Notes: a model not told the origin generated them from the sequence alone. A stretch of DNA of 64,000 nt from Gammaproteobacteria bacterium (GCA_018825965.1 JAHKAA010000007.1:1-64000), one strand, 5' to 3'; positions 50,271 to 63,585 are shown, counted from the stretch's first letter. Numbers and translations are program-made.

Positions 50271-51650
50271 TCAGAGCGCTTCAAACCAGACTTTTGTCGC
50301 ATCCAACGCTTCTTTGACTCTGTCAGGGCTGGTGCCCGCCAAAGCTGCACGTTTCGCCAGACCGGCTTCAATGGTCAGGGCTGCAAAAACATCATCGCTG
50401 ATTAAAGGTGATACCTGCTGCATTTCAGCTAAAGCCAAGGCTTCCAGCGGTTTTTGCTGCTTTGAAGCCACCAGCACCAGCTCACCAGACAGTTCATGAG
50501 CATCACGGAAGGCTATGCCTTTACCGACCAGATAATCAGCCAGATCTGTGGCATTGCTGTAGCCTAGCTCTGCAGCTAAACGGCAACGTTCAACGTTGAC
50601 GGATAAATGCGGCAGTACTGTCGCCAGCACCAGCAAAGACTGTTGCCAGCTTGCGATTAAATCAAAAAAGCCTTGTTTGTCTTCCTGCATGTCTTTGTTG
50701 TACGCCAGAGGCAAACCTTTGAGTACATGCAAAATAGCCACTAAATGGCCCAGTACCCTGCCGGTTTTGCCACGTAATAACTCAAATACATCAGGGTTTT
50801 TCTTTTGTGGCATTAAAGACGAGCCACTACTGATGGCATCACCGAGCTTAAAAAAAGCCGCTTCGCCTGAGCAGAAGAAAATCACATCTTCAGATAGACG
50901 CGATAAATGGGTCATACACAAAGAGGCGGTGGCTGATAACTCCACCACATAATCACGGTCCGACACTGCATCTAAGCTATTAAGCGCTGCGGATTGAAAA
51001 CCTAAACGCTGGGCTAAAGCGGTGCGGTCGATTTGAATACCAGTGCCCGCTAAAGCACCACAACCTAAAGGACAAACATCCAGCCGCGTCAAAGCATCGT
51101 CAATACGGCTTAAATCCCGTTTAAACATTTCGATGTACGCCAAAGCCCAATGGCTGACCAGCACAGGCTGAGCCCGTTGCAGGTGAGTAAAGCCCGGCAT
51201 CACAGCACCAAAATGCGCATCAGCAAAAGTAATCAATGCACCAATGGCGGTGATTAAAGTGCTGCGAACCTGATTAGCATTCAGTTTGGTCCACAAACGT
51301 AAGTCGGTGGCCACTAAGTCGTTACGGCTGCGGCCTGTGTGCAGTTTCTTGGCTACTACACCAATTTTTTGCTGCAACTGAGCTTCCACCCAGCTATGAA
51401 TATCTTCTTCCTGCGTTTGCAACGGCAGCTTAGGATTAGATTCCAAAGCCAAAGCTAAATCAGCCAAAGCATGATCCAGTTGCTCTGCTTCATCTGCGGT
51501 AATAATACCGGCTTCAAGCAAGCCTATGGTCCAGGCACGGGAGGCCTGAATATCCTGTTGCGCCAGCAGATAATCAAAACTTAATGAGTCATTAAATTCA
51601 CTGAACTCGGCCAGACTGGCTTCGGTAAACCGACCACCCCACATCGCCAT
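50271..51650 (-). CDS. argH: Argininosuccinate lyase
   Basis: ArgH splits argininosuccinate into arginine and fumarate. From the ATG at 51650 the protein has 459 residues, starting MAMWGGRFTEASLAEFSEFN, with the family signature GSSLMPQKKNPDVFELLRGK carrying the catalytic serine loop. The frame extends 12 codons upstream, but this start is the conserved one and follows AGAGGT. It is not fused to an N-acetyltransferase, unlike ArgH(A) of Vibrio and some Alteromonas relatives. An ERIC-like repeat lies between argG and argH. Confidence 0.97.
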   Translation of the reverse strand: MAMWGGRFTEASLAEFSEFNDSLSFDYLLAQQDIQASRAWTIGLLEAGIITADEAEQLDHALADLALALESNPKLPLQTQEEDIHSWVEAQLQQKIGVVAKKLHTGRSRNDLVATDLRLWTKLNANQVRSTLITAIGALITFADAHFGAVMPGFTHLQRAQPVLVSHWALAYIEMFKRDLSRIDDALTRLDVCPLGCGALAGTGIQIDRTALAQRLGFQSAALNSLDAVSDRDYVVELSATASLCMTHLSRLSEDVIFFCSGEAAFFKLGDAISSGSSLMPQKKNPDVFELLRGKTGRVLGHLVAILHVLKGLPLAYNKDMQEDKQGFFDLIASWQQSLLVLATVLPHLSVNVERCRLAAELGYSNATDLADYLVGKGIAFRDAHELSGELVLVASKQQKPLEALALAEMQQVSPLISDDVFAALTIEAGLAKRAALAGTSPDRVKEALDATKVWFEAL

Positions 51651-51678
51651 GATAAATACCTCTGCATTAATAGTAGAT

Positions 51679-51804
51679 ATACCCAAAGTAATTGATGTTG
51701 CAGCGCGACGGCAAGAGAGCGAGACCCCATGAACATAGTAGTCCTATGTGATTGGGGCGAGAGAACGCAGTCAACAAAGCGGCAGCTTCAAGTACGAAGG
51801 GTAT
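51679..51804 (-). repeat. ERIC-like intergenic repeat, copy 3, between argG and argH
   Basis: A 126-bp element with ATACCC and GGGTAT ends, in the opposite orientation to copies 1 and 2. Its reverse complement follows copy 1 along its length (CTTGAAGCTGCCGCTTTG, then CGCCCCAATCACATAGG, CATGGGGTCTCGC and CTGCAACATCAATTACTT). It lies inside the arg transcription unit, so it would be transcribed into the mRNA as a long stem. Confidence 0.85.
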
Positions 51805-51848
51805 AGAATGGGCGGCTTGGTAGCCGCCCTGATAATTACACCAGGAGC

Positions 51849-53051
51849 TTAACCTTTGCTATGCAAAGCACGAATACGGCTGGCTAAGCTGTACAGGCGG
51901 ATAAAACCTGCAGCATCTTTTTGGTTGTACACTTCATCACCTTCAAAAGTAGCAAAGGCTTCAGAGTACAGGCTGTTGGGTGAACGGCGTTGCGTTACAG
52001 TCACATTGCCTTTGTACAGTTTGACCACTATGTCACCTGTCAGTTGATCAGCCAAAGAAGTAGCAGCGGCTAACAAGGCATCTTTTAACGGCGTGAACCA
52101 ACGGCCATCATAGACCAGTTGAGCAAACTCTAAGCCCACTTCTTCACGGTATTTCAGTGAAGTGCGGTCATACACCAGAGATTCCAAAGCACGTAAAGCC
52201 GCCACTAAAATAGTGCCGCCAGGCGTTTCATAACAGCCACGGGATTTCATCCCCACTAAACGGTTTTCCACTATGTCGATACGGCCTATGCCATGCTCTG
52301 AACCAATAGCGTTCAGCACTTCAATGGCTTTGACTGGAGCTACGGCTTCACCGTTTAATTTCGTCAGTTCGCCTTTTTCAAAACTTAACTGAATATGTTC
52401 GGCTTTATCCGGCGCCTGCTCTGGAGATTTAGTCCACATCCAGATTTGGTCTGATGGCTCATTCCACGGGTTTTCAATCTCACCACCTTCATGCGAGATA
52501 TGCCATAAGTTGGCATCACGGCTATAAATTTTGGTAGCTGAAGCTGTGGTTGGCACATTTTTCTCAGCCAGATAATTGAGCAGTGACTGACGTGAGTTAA
52601 ATTGCCATTCACGCCATGGCGCTATCACTTTTAACTGCGGAGCTAAGGCAGCAAAAGCACCTTCAAAACGCACCTGATCATTACCTTTACCGGTACAGCC
52701 GTGGCATAAAGCATCAGCACCTAATTTCAGCGCCAGCTCAACCTGAGCACGGGCAATCACAGGACGCGCCATAGAAGTACCCAGCAAATACTGGCCTTCA
52801 TACACTGCACCTGTTTTTAAAGTCGGGTAAATCACTTCTTTGATCAGTTCTTCACGTAAATCGACCACATGGCACGAGCTGGCACCTGACTTAATGGCTT
52901 TTTCTTCCACACCAGCCAGTTCTTCATCGCCCTGACCTACGTTAGCGACAAAAGCTATGACTTCACAGTCATAGTTATCTTTTAACCAAGGCACTATGGC
53001 TGATGTGTCTAAACCACCTGAATACGCTAACACTACTTTTTTGATACTCAT
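51849..53051 (-). CDS. argG: Argininosuccinate synthase
   Basis: ArgG joins citrulline and aspartate using ATP. The 400-residue protein starts [20 protein letters not shown] with the PP-loop SGGLDTS and has [14 protein letters not shown] and the C-terminal tetramerisation helix. The ATG at 53051 is the conserved start; a TTG four codons upstream is not needed. It lies eight bases after the argF stop. Confidence 0.98.
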   Translation of the reverse strand: MSIKKVVLAYSGGLDTSAIVPWLKDNYDCEVIAFVANVGQGDEELAGVEEKAIKSGASSCHVVDLREELIKEVIYPTLKTGAVYEGQYLLGTSMARPVIARAQVELALKLGADALCHGCTGKGNDQVRFEGAFAALAPQLKVIAPWREWQFNSRQSLLNYLAEKNVPTTASATKIYSRDANLWHISHEGGEIENPWNEPSDQIWMWTKSPEQAPDKAEHIQLSFEKGELTKLNGEAVAPVKAIEVLNAIGSEHGIGRIDIVENRLVGMKSRGCYETPGGTILVAALRALESLVYDRTSLKYREEVGLEFAQLVYDGRWFTPLKDALLAAATSLADQLTGDIVVKLYKGNVTVTQRRSPNSLYSEAFATFEGDEVYNQKDAAGFIRLYSLASRIRALHSKG

Positions 53052-53059
53052 GTCCAACC

Positions 53060-53974
53060 TCAACTAAATAAACTGACTAACACTGCATTCTGAGCGTGCA
53101 TACGGTTTTCCGCCTGCTGCAACACTAAGGAATTATCACTGTCCAGCACTTCGCTGGTCACTTCATGCCCACGATGTGCAGGCAGGCAGTGCATAAAATG
53201 TTTCACCGCTAAACGCTGCATCACTGCAGTGTTGATTTGGTAAGGCGCAAACAGGTTTTCGACCAGCTTAGGGTCGGCTTTGCCGCCCATCGACAACCAG
53301 GTGTCGGTGTAAATAGCATCAGCGCCTGCAGCAGCTGACACATGCTGACTTAAGGTCAGTTTAGCGCCGCTTTTTTCTGCCATCATCTGAGCTTTTAACA
53401 ATACATGAGCATCAGGACCAAAACCTTGTGGTGTGACCACAGTCAGCGTCATGCCCATAATGGCAGCGCCTAACATTAGCGAGTGGCAGACATTGTTACC
53501 GTCGCCAACAAAAGCCAGATGCACTTTGCTTAAATCGCCATAATGCTCTTTTAACGTCAACAAATCCGCCAGTGCCTGACAAGGATGGTACAGATCACTC
53601 AGTGCATTAATCACTGGCTTTTTGCTGCTTTGCGAAAGCTGCACTAATGTTTTCTGAGAATAGACCCGCGCCACTATGGCATCACACCAACAAGCCAGGT
53701 TGCTGCCAAAATCTTCCACTGATTCGCGTACGCCCATAGCTCCGTTTTGCTGATCCAGATAGACACTGTGACCACCTAGTTTATTGATCCCTACATCAAA
53801 GCTGACGCGGGTTCGCAAAGAAGGTTTTTCAAACAACAAGGCAATGCTTTTGCCTTTGAGCGCAGAGCTGTATTGCTCTGGCTTTTGTTTGATCTGAAGC
53901 GCAAGCTCCAGCAGGTCGGATAATTGGCTCTGATCTAATTCAGCTAAACATAAAAGCTGGGTTAATTTACTCAT
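53060..53974 (-). CDS. argF: Ornithine carbamoyltransferase
   Basis: ArgF makes citrulline from ornithine and carbamoyl phosphate. The 304-residue protein has the carbamoyl-phosphate loop SLRTR (52-56) and the ornithine loop HCLPAHRG near the C-terminus, plus [15 protein letters not shown]. Two ATG codons are possible (53974 or 53989); neither has a perfect ribosome site, and the shorter reading [15 protein letters not shown] is preferred. It follows argB by 81 bases. Confidence 0.96.
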   Translation of the reverse strand: MSKLTQLLCLAELDQSQLSDLLELALQIKQKPEQYSSALKGKSIALLFEKPSLRTRVSFDVGINKLGGHSVYLDQQNGAMGVRESVEDFGSNLACWCDAIVARVYSQKTLVQLSQSSKKPVINALSDLYHPCQALADLLTLKEHYGDLSKVHLAFVGDGNNVCHSLMLGAAIMGMTLTVVTPQGFGPDAHVLLKAQMMAEKSGAKLTLSQHVSAAAGADAIYTDTWLSMGGKADPKLVENLFAPYQINTAVMQRLAVKHFMHCLPAHRGHEVTSEVLDSDNSLVLQQAENRMHAQNAVLVSLFS

Positions 53975-54055
53975 AAAAACACACTGCATGTCCGCTAAGC
54001 GGCATCCTTATCGTTGCAACAGGCTCAATTGTTGAGACACTGTTTAGTTTCTAAA

Positions 54056-54826
54056 CTAATACACGATGCAAGTCCCTACTGCTTCTTGTTGCATCAACTT
54101 TAATAAATCGTCCGGATGCTGCCATCCTGCCACTGTAATATTACGTTTCAGTGCCTGGGCAGTTTCGAGCGCTGCATCCAGTTTTACTTTCATGCCACCT
54201 TTAATCACACCCTCTGTAACCAACTGCTGAGCTTCTGCTGCAGTTAAGGTTGGAATGAGCTGCATATTGGCATCGAGAATTCCTGGCACATCGGTCAGTA
54301 AAACCAATTGGCCCTGCACCAACTGGCAAATAGCAGCGGCTGCAATATCGGCATTCACATTCAATAACTGACCATCGGCACTTAAACCAATAGAGCTGAA
54401 TACAGGCGTAAACCCCTGAGCCAATAAGGTATTCAGTAGTTTGGGATTGTTAGGTTTGGCAATACCAACAGCACCTAATTTCTGATTAATATCAAAAGCT
54501 AAACTACCACCTGCCGCCAGACTTAAACCCACAGGATTTAAGCCCTGCAAGGTGGCACGAGCCACCATGTCCGCGTTGACTGCACCATCTAAAGCTCCGG
54601 TAATCACAGGCATTTGTTCGGCTGGAGATACCCGCTGGCCATCAATTTTTTGAGTAGCGAAACCAAACTTCGCCAGCCACTGATCCACCTGCTCACCACC
54701 ACCATGCACCAGCACTATCGGATACTGAGTTTTCAGCTGGGCACAGACTTTTAATAAGGCATCTAAAGCGGCCTGATCCTGTAATAAACGGCCACCCATT
54801 TTCAGAACTAAAGGTGTTGGGCTCAT
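54056..54826 (-). CDS. argB: Acetylglutamate kinase
   Basis: ArgB phosphorylates N-acetylglutamate. The 256-residue protein of the amino acid kinase family has the start VLKMGGRLLQDQAALDALL, the glycine loop VHGGGEQVD and the region LLTDVPGILDANMQLIPTL. Its length (about 258 in E. coli) is that of the arginine-insensitive type. Its start overlaps argC by four bases. Confidence 0.97.
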   Translation of the reverse strand: MSPTPLVLKMGGRLLQDQAALDALLKVCAQLKTQYPIVLVHGGGEQVDQWLAKFGFATQKIDGQRVSPAEQMPVITGALDGAVNADMVARATLQGLNPVGLSLAAGGSLAFDINQKLGAVGIAKPNNPKLLNTLLAQGFTPVFSSIGLSADGQLLNVNADIAAAAICQLVQGQLVLLTDVPGILDANMQLIPTLTAAEAQQLVTEGVIKGGMKVKLDAALETAQALKRNITVAGWQHPDDLLKLMQQEAVGTCIVY

Positions 54827-55863
54827 TCTGCTGCTCCTGCAAATAAACCTGCAGTTTCAGGTGCGCCAAATTTAATATTGGCCGCCTGCATCGCTTGTGC
54901 AGCAGCACCTTTGAGCAAGTTATCAATAGCGGACACAATCACCAGTTGCTCTCCATCCTGTTGCCAGTGGATATCACAAAATGGTGTGCCTGCCACATCA
55001 GCCACATTGGGCGAATGTTTGACTAAACGTACTAATGGCTTAGCTGCATAAGCCTGCTGGAAAGTGGCAGCAACTTGCTCTGCAGTAACACCTGATTTTA
55101 AAGTCACCACGCTGGTGGCCAGAATGCCACGCTTAAAGTTGCCTAAATGTGGCGTAAACACCACTTTGCGGCCTAAATTCTGCTCAATTTCAGGTCTGTG
55201 TCTGTGTTTAAAGAAGCCATAGGCATTCAGGCCCACTTCGCAAAACGACGTGCTTAATGCAGCTTTACGACCCGCACCTGACACACCGCTGGTCGCGTTG
55301 ATCACTGGAATACAGCCATCGGCCACTAAACCTGCTTTTAATAAAGGCAATAATGCCAGCGAACAGGCCGTTGGGTAACAACCAGGTACGGACACCAGCT
55401 GTGGCAACGGCTTATCCAGCCATTCCATCAGTGAATACACAGCTTGCTCCAGCAGTTGCGGATGCTGATGCTCATAACCATAATATTTAGGATACAAAGC
55501 CGGGTCTTTTAAACGGAAAGCGCCGGATAAATCAAAGACAGCTATGCCTTTGGCCAATAACAAAGGCGTCACAGCTTCACTGACTTCATGTGGTAAAGCT
55601 AAAAAAGCCACATCCAGTTTGCCAGCCAGGTCCTCCACTAAATCGTCCGTCCATGGCTGCACCACCACATCCACAACGTTTTGATAACGTGGATATAAAT
55701 TAGAAAATGGTTCAGCAGCGCGGCCAGCAGAAGCAAAAGCGTAACTCAACTCAAAATACGGATTCCGTGCCAACATAACGGCCAGTTCAGCGCCGCTATA
55801 GCCGGCAGCACCTAAGACAGCGCTGCGCAGTGTGGAGGTAGGGGAAGTGGATTGAGTGGACAT
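54823..55863 (-). CDS. argC: N-acetyl-gamma-glutamyl-phosphate reductase
   Basis: ArgC reduces N-acetylglutamyl phosphate with NADPH. The 346-residue protein has the dinucleotide-binding start VLGAAGYSGAELAVMLARNP and the catalytic Cys162 in SVPGCYPTACSL. I chose the ATG at 55863; the open frame runs 28 codons further without a suitable start. It is the first gene of argCBFGH. In Shewanella and Vibrio argE is divergent from argC, but here a SulP gene occupies that position. Confidence 0.96.
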   Translation of the reverse strand: MSTQSTSPTSTLRSAVLGAAGYSGAELAVMLARNPYFELSYAFASAGRAAEPFSNLYPRYQNVVDVVVQPWTDDLVEDLAGKLDVAFLALPHEVSEAVTPLLLAKGIAVFDLSGAFRLKDPALYPKYYGYEHQHPQLLEQAVYSLMEWLDKPLPQLVSVPGCYPTACSLALLPLLKAGLVADGCIPVINATSGVSGAGRKAALSTSFCEVGLNAYGFFKHRHRPEIEQNLGRKVVFTPHLGNFKRGILATSVVTLKSGVTAEQVAATFQQAYAAKPLVRLVKHSPNVADVAGTPFCDIHWQQDGEQLVIVSAIDNLLKGAAAQAMQAANIKFGAPETAGLFAGAAE

Positions 55864-55965
55864 AGGTCGCTGAGTCTCCAAAAATAATAAATTAAGGCCA
55901 CGCCAAAAAAGTGTGGCCAGTGTAGTGGCTTCGTCATGCAGTTTCAAGAATTATTATGCTGAATT

Positions 55966-56000
55966 AGTGAATTTTTATTTTACTTAATTCATAAATTCAA
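55966..56000 (-). promoter_or_regulatory. A/T-rich region resembling ArgR boxes
   Basis: The argC upstream region contains TGAATTTTTATTTTA (55968-55982) and the close by AATTCATAAATTCA (55986-55999). These resemble half-matched ARG boxes (TGAAT-N4-ATTCA) in the right place and spacing, but neither is a full match. Confidence 0.35.
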
Positions 56001-56076
56001 ACAAGCATCAGATCCACTGCAGAAAGACCACAGCTTAGACCAAAATGGCCCAAGGCAGAAGTCGAACAGACTTAAA

Positions 56077-57831
56077 TCAAAGACCCACAGCTTCGCCTTG
56101 TGGATCAAGATTCTGACCCGGCAGGCTATTCAGCGCATCAGCTAAGGTTGAATAAAAACTCAAAATACCAGGCAAAGGTTGCACCTTAGCTTTCGCCAGA
56201 GTTTTTAGCGGTTGAAAGGTTAAGTCTGTCACCAATAAATGAATGCCCTGCTTTTCAGCCAGACTGACCAGTTTGGTAAAAGCAGAGAGTCCACCCGCAT
56301 CCATCAGCGTCACGGCATCCATCACTAAAATAGCGCCTTGCTGCTGTTTGAGTTTTAGCGATAGCTCACCAAAAACCCGATCTGCGGCAGCAAAAAACAA
56401 AGGGCCACTAATACGAAATGCTTTCCAACCTTCAGGCAAAGGCTCTGTCATGTATTTTCTGTTATGGCTGATATCAGCGACACGCGTCATATCCGCCACT
56501 TGCTTCACAAAGAAAAAGGCAGCTATGACCATGCCACAGCTGATGGCGATGACCATATCAAAGAGCACAGTACAGCCAAAACAAATCAGGAAAATAATAA
56601 TGTCGTTACGGGGCGCGGTTTTTAGCAGAAACACAGCTTTAGGCGCTTCACTCATAGTCCAGGCGACTACCAATAACAAAGCGGCCATAGCGGCCATAGG
56701 CAAATAGGCCAATACAGGCGCCAGCACCAGCAGGGCCAATAACACCACCAGCGCATGAACCATAGCGGCTACAGGCGACTGTGCACCAGAGCGCACATTG
56801 GCAGCAGAGCGGGCTAAAGCAGCTGTTGCAGTAAAACCGCCTAAAAATGGTGCCACTATATTGCCAATGCCCTGGCCTAATAATTCACTATTAGCGCTGT
56901 GTCTGCGCCCTGTCATACCATCCAAAACTACAGCGCAAAGCAAAGACTCAATAGCGCCTAACATGGCCATTGCAAAAGCAGCAGCCAATAAGTCTTTTAC
57001 CATTTGAGTGCTGAATTCTAAAGCTTGCCCATCCGGGCCAGCCTGTAACCAGGGCCAGGTGAATTCGGGTAACACGGCTGGAATGCCCTGCCCTAAAGAG
57101 CCATCAGGCAACAGATAACTAAACCGACTGCCTATGGTATCCAACTCCAGCCCAAACTGAGCCAGCGCTAAAGCCAAAACTGTGGCTATCACTATGGCGG
57201 GCAAATGCGGTGGCAAGGGTAATTTGAGTTTTGGCCAGAGCCACATCACCACTAAAGTCACAGCAGCCACCAGCAAGGACGGCCAGTGCAGTTCAGGTAT
57301 AGCGAAAGACAGTTGCTGTAATTTTTCCAGATAATGTTCAGACAGCTTGTCTATCGGCAAACCAAAGACGTCTTTCATTTGCAAAGTGGCTATCACCACA
57401 GCAATACCGCTGGTAAAACCTAAAGTCACAGCTTCAGGGATGTATTCAATAAAACGGCCAAAACGCATGGCCGCCATGATGATCAGCATCACTCCAGACA
57501 AAATGGTGGCAAGCAGCAAGCCCGCTAAACCATAACTTTGGGCTACGGGATACAATATCACCACAAAAGCGGCAGTAGGCCCGCTGATGCTGTAGCGCGA
57601 GCCGCCGGTCAGGGCGATCAGAAAACCTGCGATCACAGCGGTATACAAACCGTATTGCGGCGGCACACCACTGGCAATAGCCAGCGCCATCGCCAGCGGA
57701 ATGGCGATAATACCCACAGTCATGCCAGCCAGCAGATCCAGCTTAAAAGTGCGAAAGCTATAGCCTTCAGCCAGACATTCCCGCAGCGCATGACCAATAC
57801 GTAAAGAAAATAAATAAGAGCGGTGCGACAT
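56077..57831 (-). CDS. SulP family anion transporter with STAS domain
   Basis: A 584-residue inner-membrane protein with about 10-14 hydrophobic helices and a C-terminal STAS domain (about 450-560, GPLFFAAADRVFGELSLKLK). It starts with FKLDLLAGMTVGIIAIPLAM and has the SulP loop SRYSISGPTAAFVVILYPVA. SulP proteins carry sulfate, bicarbonate or dicarboxylates (E. coli DauA). The substrate cannot be assigned, because no carbonic anhydrase or sulfate gene is adjacent. I chose the ATG at 57831 over a TTG nine codons upstream. Confidence 0.9.
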   Translation of the reverse strand: MSHRSYLFSLRIGHALRECLAEGYSFRTFKLDLLAGMTVGIIAIPLAMALAIASGVPPQYGLYTAVIAGFLIALTGGSRYSISGPTAAFVVILYPVAQSYGLAGLLLATILSGVMLIIMAAMRFGRFIEYIPEAVTLGFTSGIAVVIATLQMKDVFGLPIDKLSEHYLEKLQQLSFAIPELHWPSLLVAAVTLVVMWLWPKLKLPLPPHLPAIVIATVLALALAQFGLELDTIGSRFSYLLPDGSLGQGIPAVLPEFTWPWLQAGPDGQALEFSTQMVKDLLAAAFAMAMLGAIESLLCAVVLDGMTGRRHSANSELLGQGIGNIVAPFLGGFTATAALARSAANVRSGAQSPVAAMVHALVVLLALLVLAPVLAYLPMAAMAALLLVVAWTMSEAPKAVFLLKTAPRNDIIIFLICFGCTVLFDMVIAISCGMVIAAFFFVKQVADMTRVADISHNRKYMTEPLPEGWKAFRISGPLFFAAADRVFGELSLKLKQQQGAILVMDAVTLMDAGGLSAFTKLVSLAEKQGIHLLVTDLTFQPLKTLAKAKVQPLPGILSFYSTLADALNSLPGQNLDPQGEAVGL

Positions 57832-57908
57832 CTGAATCCGTCCAGTGGCAAAACACAAGCTGAGTGTAACTAAGTTTAGTCTCTAAGGTGTTGATGCCGA
57901 ACAGAGAT

Positions 57909-58442
57909 TCAGCTGTTTGGGACTAAAGTATAGGTCTGTACTGGCTGATAGCTAACACCCTGATCGGTGCTGATGGAGTGATACAAAGCCACTTCAGTGC
58001 AAAGCAGGCGCAATGGCTCCACAGATAAAGGAAAAGCACCGGCAGACTGAAACTTACGCGCAAGGGTGACATGAGGCAAAAAATGTTCAGTTGCAGGCGC
58101 ATGCAGAAAAGGCAAAGCCAGCTGTTGCAGCTTCTGCTGTAGGGCCATTAGCGCTTCAGGGGGTTGAGAGACGCCGAGATACAACACTTTGGCTTGACTG
58201 AACTGATCCAGTTCGTCAAAACAGAGCTCAAAAGGTGGTAGCTCGTGAAGCAATTCCAGGCTTTGTGACCATAACTGCAGTTGCACAGCCAAAGTTTGCT
58301 GACCTAAAAAGACCAATGTCAGATGCAGGTTGCTGGCCGGATGCCATTTGGCTTCCGGCCACTGTTCGGGCTGCTGATAAGTGTGTAGCAGCTTTTGTTG
58401 TTGCGGCCCGAACTTCAGACTTAAAAAACATCTGTCGCTCAT
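57909..58442 (-). CDS. thpR: RNA 2',3'-cyclic phosphodiesterase ThpR
   Basis: ThpR opens 2',3'-cyclic phosphate ends of RNA and belongs to the 2H phosphoesterases. The 177-residue protein has both HxT motifs, His40-x-Thr42 (HLTLVFLG) and HVTLARK near 125. Length matches E. coli ThpR/LigT (176). The ATG at 58442 (MSDRCFLSLKFGPQQQ) is the start. It lies 13 bases after metF and may share the met transcript. Confidence 0.9.
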   Translation of the reverse strand: MSDRCFLSLKFGPQQQKLLHTYQQPEQWPEAKWHPASNLHLTLVFLGQQTLAVQLQLWSQSLELLHELPPFELCFDELDQFSQAKVLYLGVSQPPEALMALQQKLQQLALPFLHAPATEHFLPHVTLARKFQSAGAFPLSVEPLRLLCTEVALYHSISTDQGVSYQPVQTYTLVPNS

Positions 58443-58455
58443 CAATCTACTGTCT

Positions 58456-61754
<3,299 letters not shown>

Positions 61755-61759
61755 AACAT

Positions 61760-63028
61760 TCACCATAAAACACTAAGTGCCGGATTTAATCTGAATTGCT
61801 GCTGTTCAGTGGTAGCTGCTGTTGCTGGCTCTGACTGAACTTTTGCTATTGGGTTGTTTTGCTTTATAGCTGCATCTACCGCAGCAAAAGCCTGGGCCAG
61901 ATCCGCTATTAAATCCTGAATATCTTCAATACCCACAGATAAACGAATTAAAGTTGGGCCTATGCCAGCCGCTTTTTGTGTGGCTGCATCTAAAGAGGCG
62001 TGAGTCATAGAACCAGGGTGGCAAATTAAGCTTTCGATACCACCTAAAGACTGAGCCAGAGTAAAACACTGCAAAGCTTCAAAAAATACCGCTAAATAGG
62101 CTTCATCGGCGGCCAAATCAAAACTCAGCATGGAACCAAAGCCATGTTGCTGGGCTTTGGCAATGGCATGACCCGGATGATCTTTTAAGCCAGGGTAATA
62201 AATACGGCCAACCAGCGGCTGTTTTTGCAGGAAATCGACCACCAGCTCTGCATTGTGCTGATGTTGTTTAATACGAGGCAATAAAGTACGCAGGCCACGT
62301 AAGGTCTGATAGGCATCAAAAGCGCCACCTGTCACACCTAAACAATTGGCCCACCATTTCAGCTCATCACCTACGGCCGCGTCTTTAGTGATTAAAGCAC
62401 CACCTACTATGTCACTGTGACCATTAATAAATTTAGTGGTTGAATGCACCACTATATCAGCGCCCAGAGCTATAGGGTTTTGCAAAGCCGGTGATAAAAA
62501 GGTGTTATCCACCACCAGAATCGCATTTAGTGTTTTTGCCAGTTCAGCCGTAGCTTTGACATCAGTAATTTGCAGCAGCGGATTACTTGGGGTTTCGACC
62601 CAAATCATTTTTGGCTGCACAGCTTTAATCTGTTCTGCCCAGTCGGCTTGCTGAAAATTCACCACAACCAGCTTAAATGCTTTTTTACGAGTAGCTAAAT
62701 TCAGAAACAAACGATAGCTGCCACCGTAACAATCATGGGGGATCACTAAAGTGTCTTCCGGGCCAATCAGTTGAAGAGCCAATAAACAGGCTGACATGCC
62801 AGTGCCGGTAATCAAACCTTTGGCACCCCCCTCCAGTTCAGCCAGGGCATCACCTAATAAATCCCGTGTTGGATTATTCGAGCGTGAATAGTCGTATTTG
62901 CCCGGCTGCTTAAAGGCTTTGAGTTCATAAGTTGAGGTTAAATACAAAGGTGGCGTAACAGCACCATAAGCAGAGTCCTGCGCTATTCCGGCGCGGGCAG
63001 CTACTGTGGCTGAGTGTTGTTTGCTCAT
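61760..63028 (-). CDS. metB: Cystathionine gamma-synthase
   Basis: MetB is a PLP enzyme that makes cystathionine from acylhomoserine and cysteine. The 422-residue protein has LITGTGMSACLLALQLIGPE and the PLP lysine Lys199 (VHSTTKFINGHSDIVGG). It is longer than E. coli MetB (386): a C-terminal tail of about 35 residues (from KQNNPIAKVQSEPATAATTE) has no counterpart that I know. Its promoter region holds two clusters of MetJ boxes. It is the first gene of metB-metL-metF. Confidence 0.95.
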   Translation of the reverse strand: MSKQHSATVAARAGIAQDSAYGAVTPPLYLTSTYELKAFKQPGKYDYSRSNNPTRDLLGDALAELEGGAKGLITGTGMSACLLALQLIGPEDTLVIPHDCYGGSYRLFLNLATRKKAFKLVVVNFQQADWAEQIKAVQPKMIWVETPSNPLLQITDVKATAELAKTLNAILVVDNTFLSPALQNPIALGADIVVHSTTKFINGHSDIVGGALITKDAAVGDELKWWANCLGVTGGAFDAYQTLRGLRTLLPRIKQHQHNAELVVDFLQKQPLVGRIYYPGLKDHPGHAIAKAQQHGFGSMLSFDLAADEAYLAVFFEALQCFTLAQSLGGIESLICHPGSMTHASLDAATQKAAGIGPTLIRLSVGIEDIQDLIADLAQAFAAVDAAIKQNNPIAKVQSEPATAATTEQQQFRLNPALSVLW

Positions 63029-63044
63029 AAAAAACCTCAAATTT

Positions 63045-63068
63045 AGATGTTTAGACGTCTAAAAGTAT
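63045..63068. promoter_or_regulatory. MetJ box array 1 (metB side)
   Basis: Three consecutive 8-bp units, AGATGTTT, AGACGTCT and AAAAGTAT. The middle one is a perfect match to the MetJ consensus AGACGTCT. The preceding octamer (63037-63044) is a weaker match. The array lies 17 bases upstream of the metB start. Confidence 0.85.
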
Positions 63069-63082
63069 ACTCAGCAAAAATA

Positions 63083-63106
63083 AGAAGTCAAAACATTTAG
63101 ACGTCT
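63083..63106. promoter_or_regulatory. MetJ box array 2 (metJ side)
   Basis: Units AGAAGTCA, AAACATTT and AGACGTCT, the last a perfect consensus box. A further degenerate octamer may follow (63107-63114). Together with array 1 it would let MetJ repress metB and its own gene. Confidence 0.8.
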
Positions 63107-63239
63107 GTACGATTAAATCTTGCACAGTGTTTGTACTCGGGAGTATAAAGAAGTAAAATTTCGTTTAATTACGTGTACGTGCGCGACAACGTAGCAAAGG
63201 TCAACAGACCATATAACTAAATTCAATCAAGGTATCCCT

Positions 63240-63575
63240 ATGGCAAAGTGGAATGGTGAGTATGTTCACCCTTATGCGGAACACGGAAAGAAGTCCGAAC
63301 AGGTGAAAAAGATCACAGTCTCTATCCCGTTGAACGTATTGAAAGTGTTAACAGATGAAAGAACCCGCCGTCAGGTAAATAACCTGCGTCATGCCACCAA
63401 CAGCGAATTATTATGCGAAGCTTTTTTGCATGCCTTCACTGGTCAGCCTTTGCCTGCAGATGAAGATTTACGCAAAGACAATCCACATCAAATTCCAGTG
63501 GAAGTGCGTAACATTTTAACCAGTATGGGTAAGCCAATTCCTGTGATCCAGGAAGCAGAATCTGACGAAGAGTAA
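63240..63575 (+). CDS. metJ: Methionine repressor MetJ
   Basis: MetJ is a ribbon-helix-helix repressor that binds met boxes with SAM as corepressor. The 111-residue product (E. coli 105) has the DNA-binding strand [20 protein letters not shown] and the helices [20 protein letters not shown]. It ends in an acidic tail ([12 protein letters not shown]). It is divergent from metB with the operator region of about 210 bases between. Confidence 0.98.
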   Translation: MAKWNGEYVHPYAEHGKKSEQVKKITVSIPLNVLKVLTDERTRRQVNNLRHATNSELLCEAFLHAFTGQPLPADEDLRKDNPHQIPVEVRNILTSMGKPIPVIQEAESDEE

Positions 63576-63585
63576 GCCGAATAAA

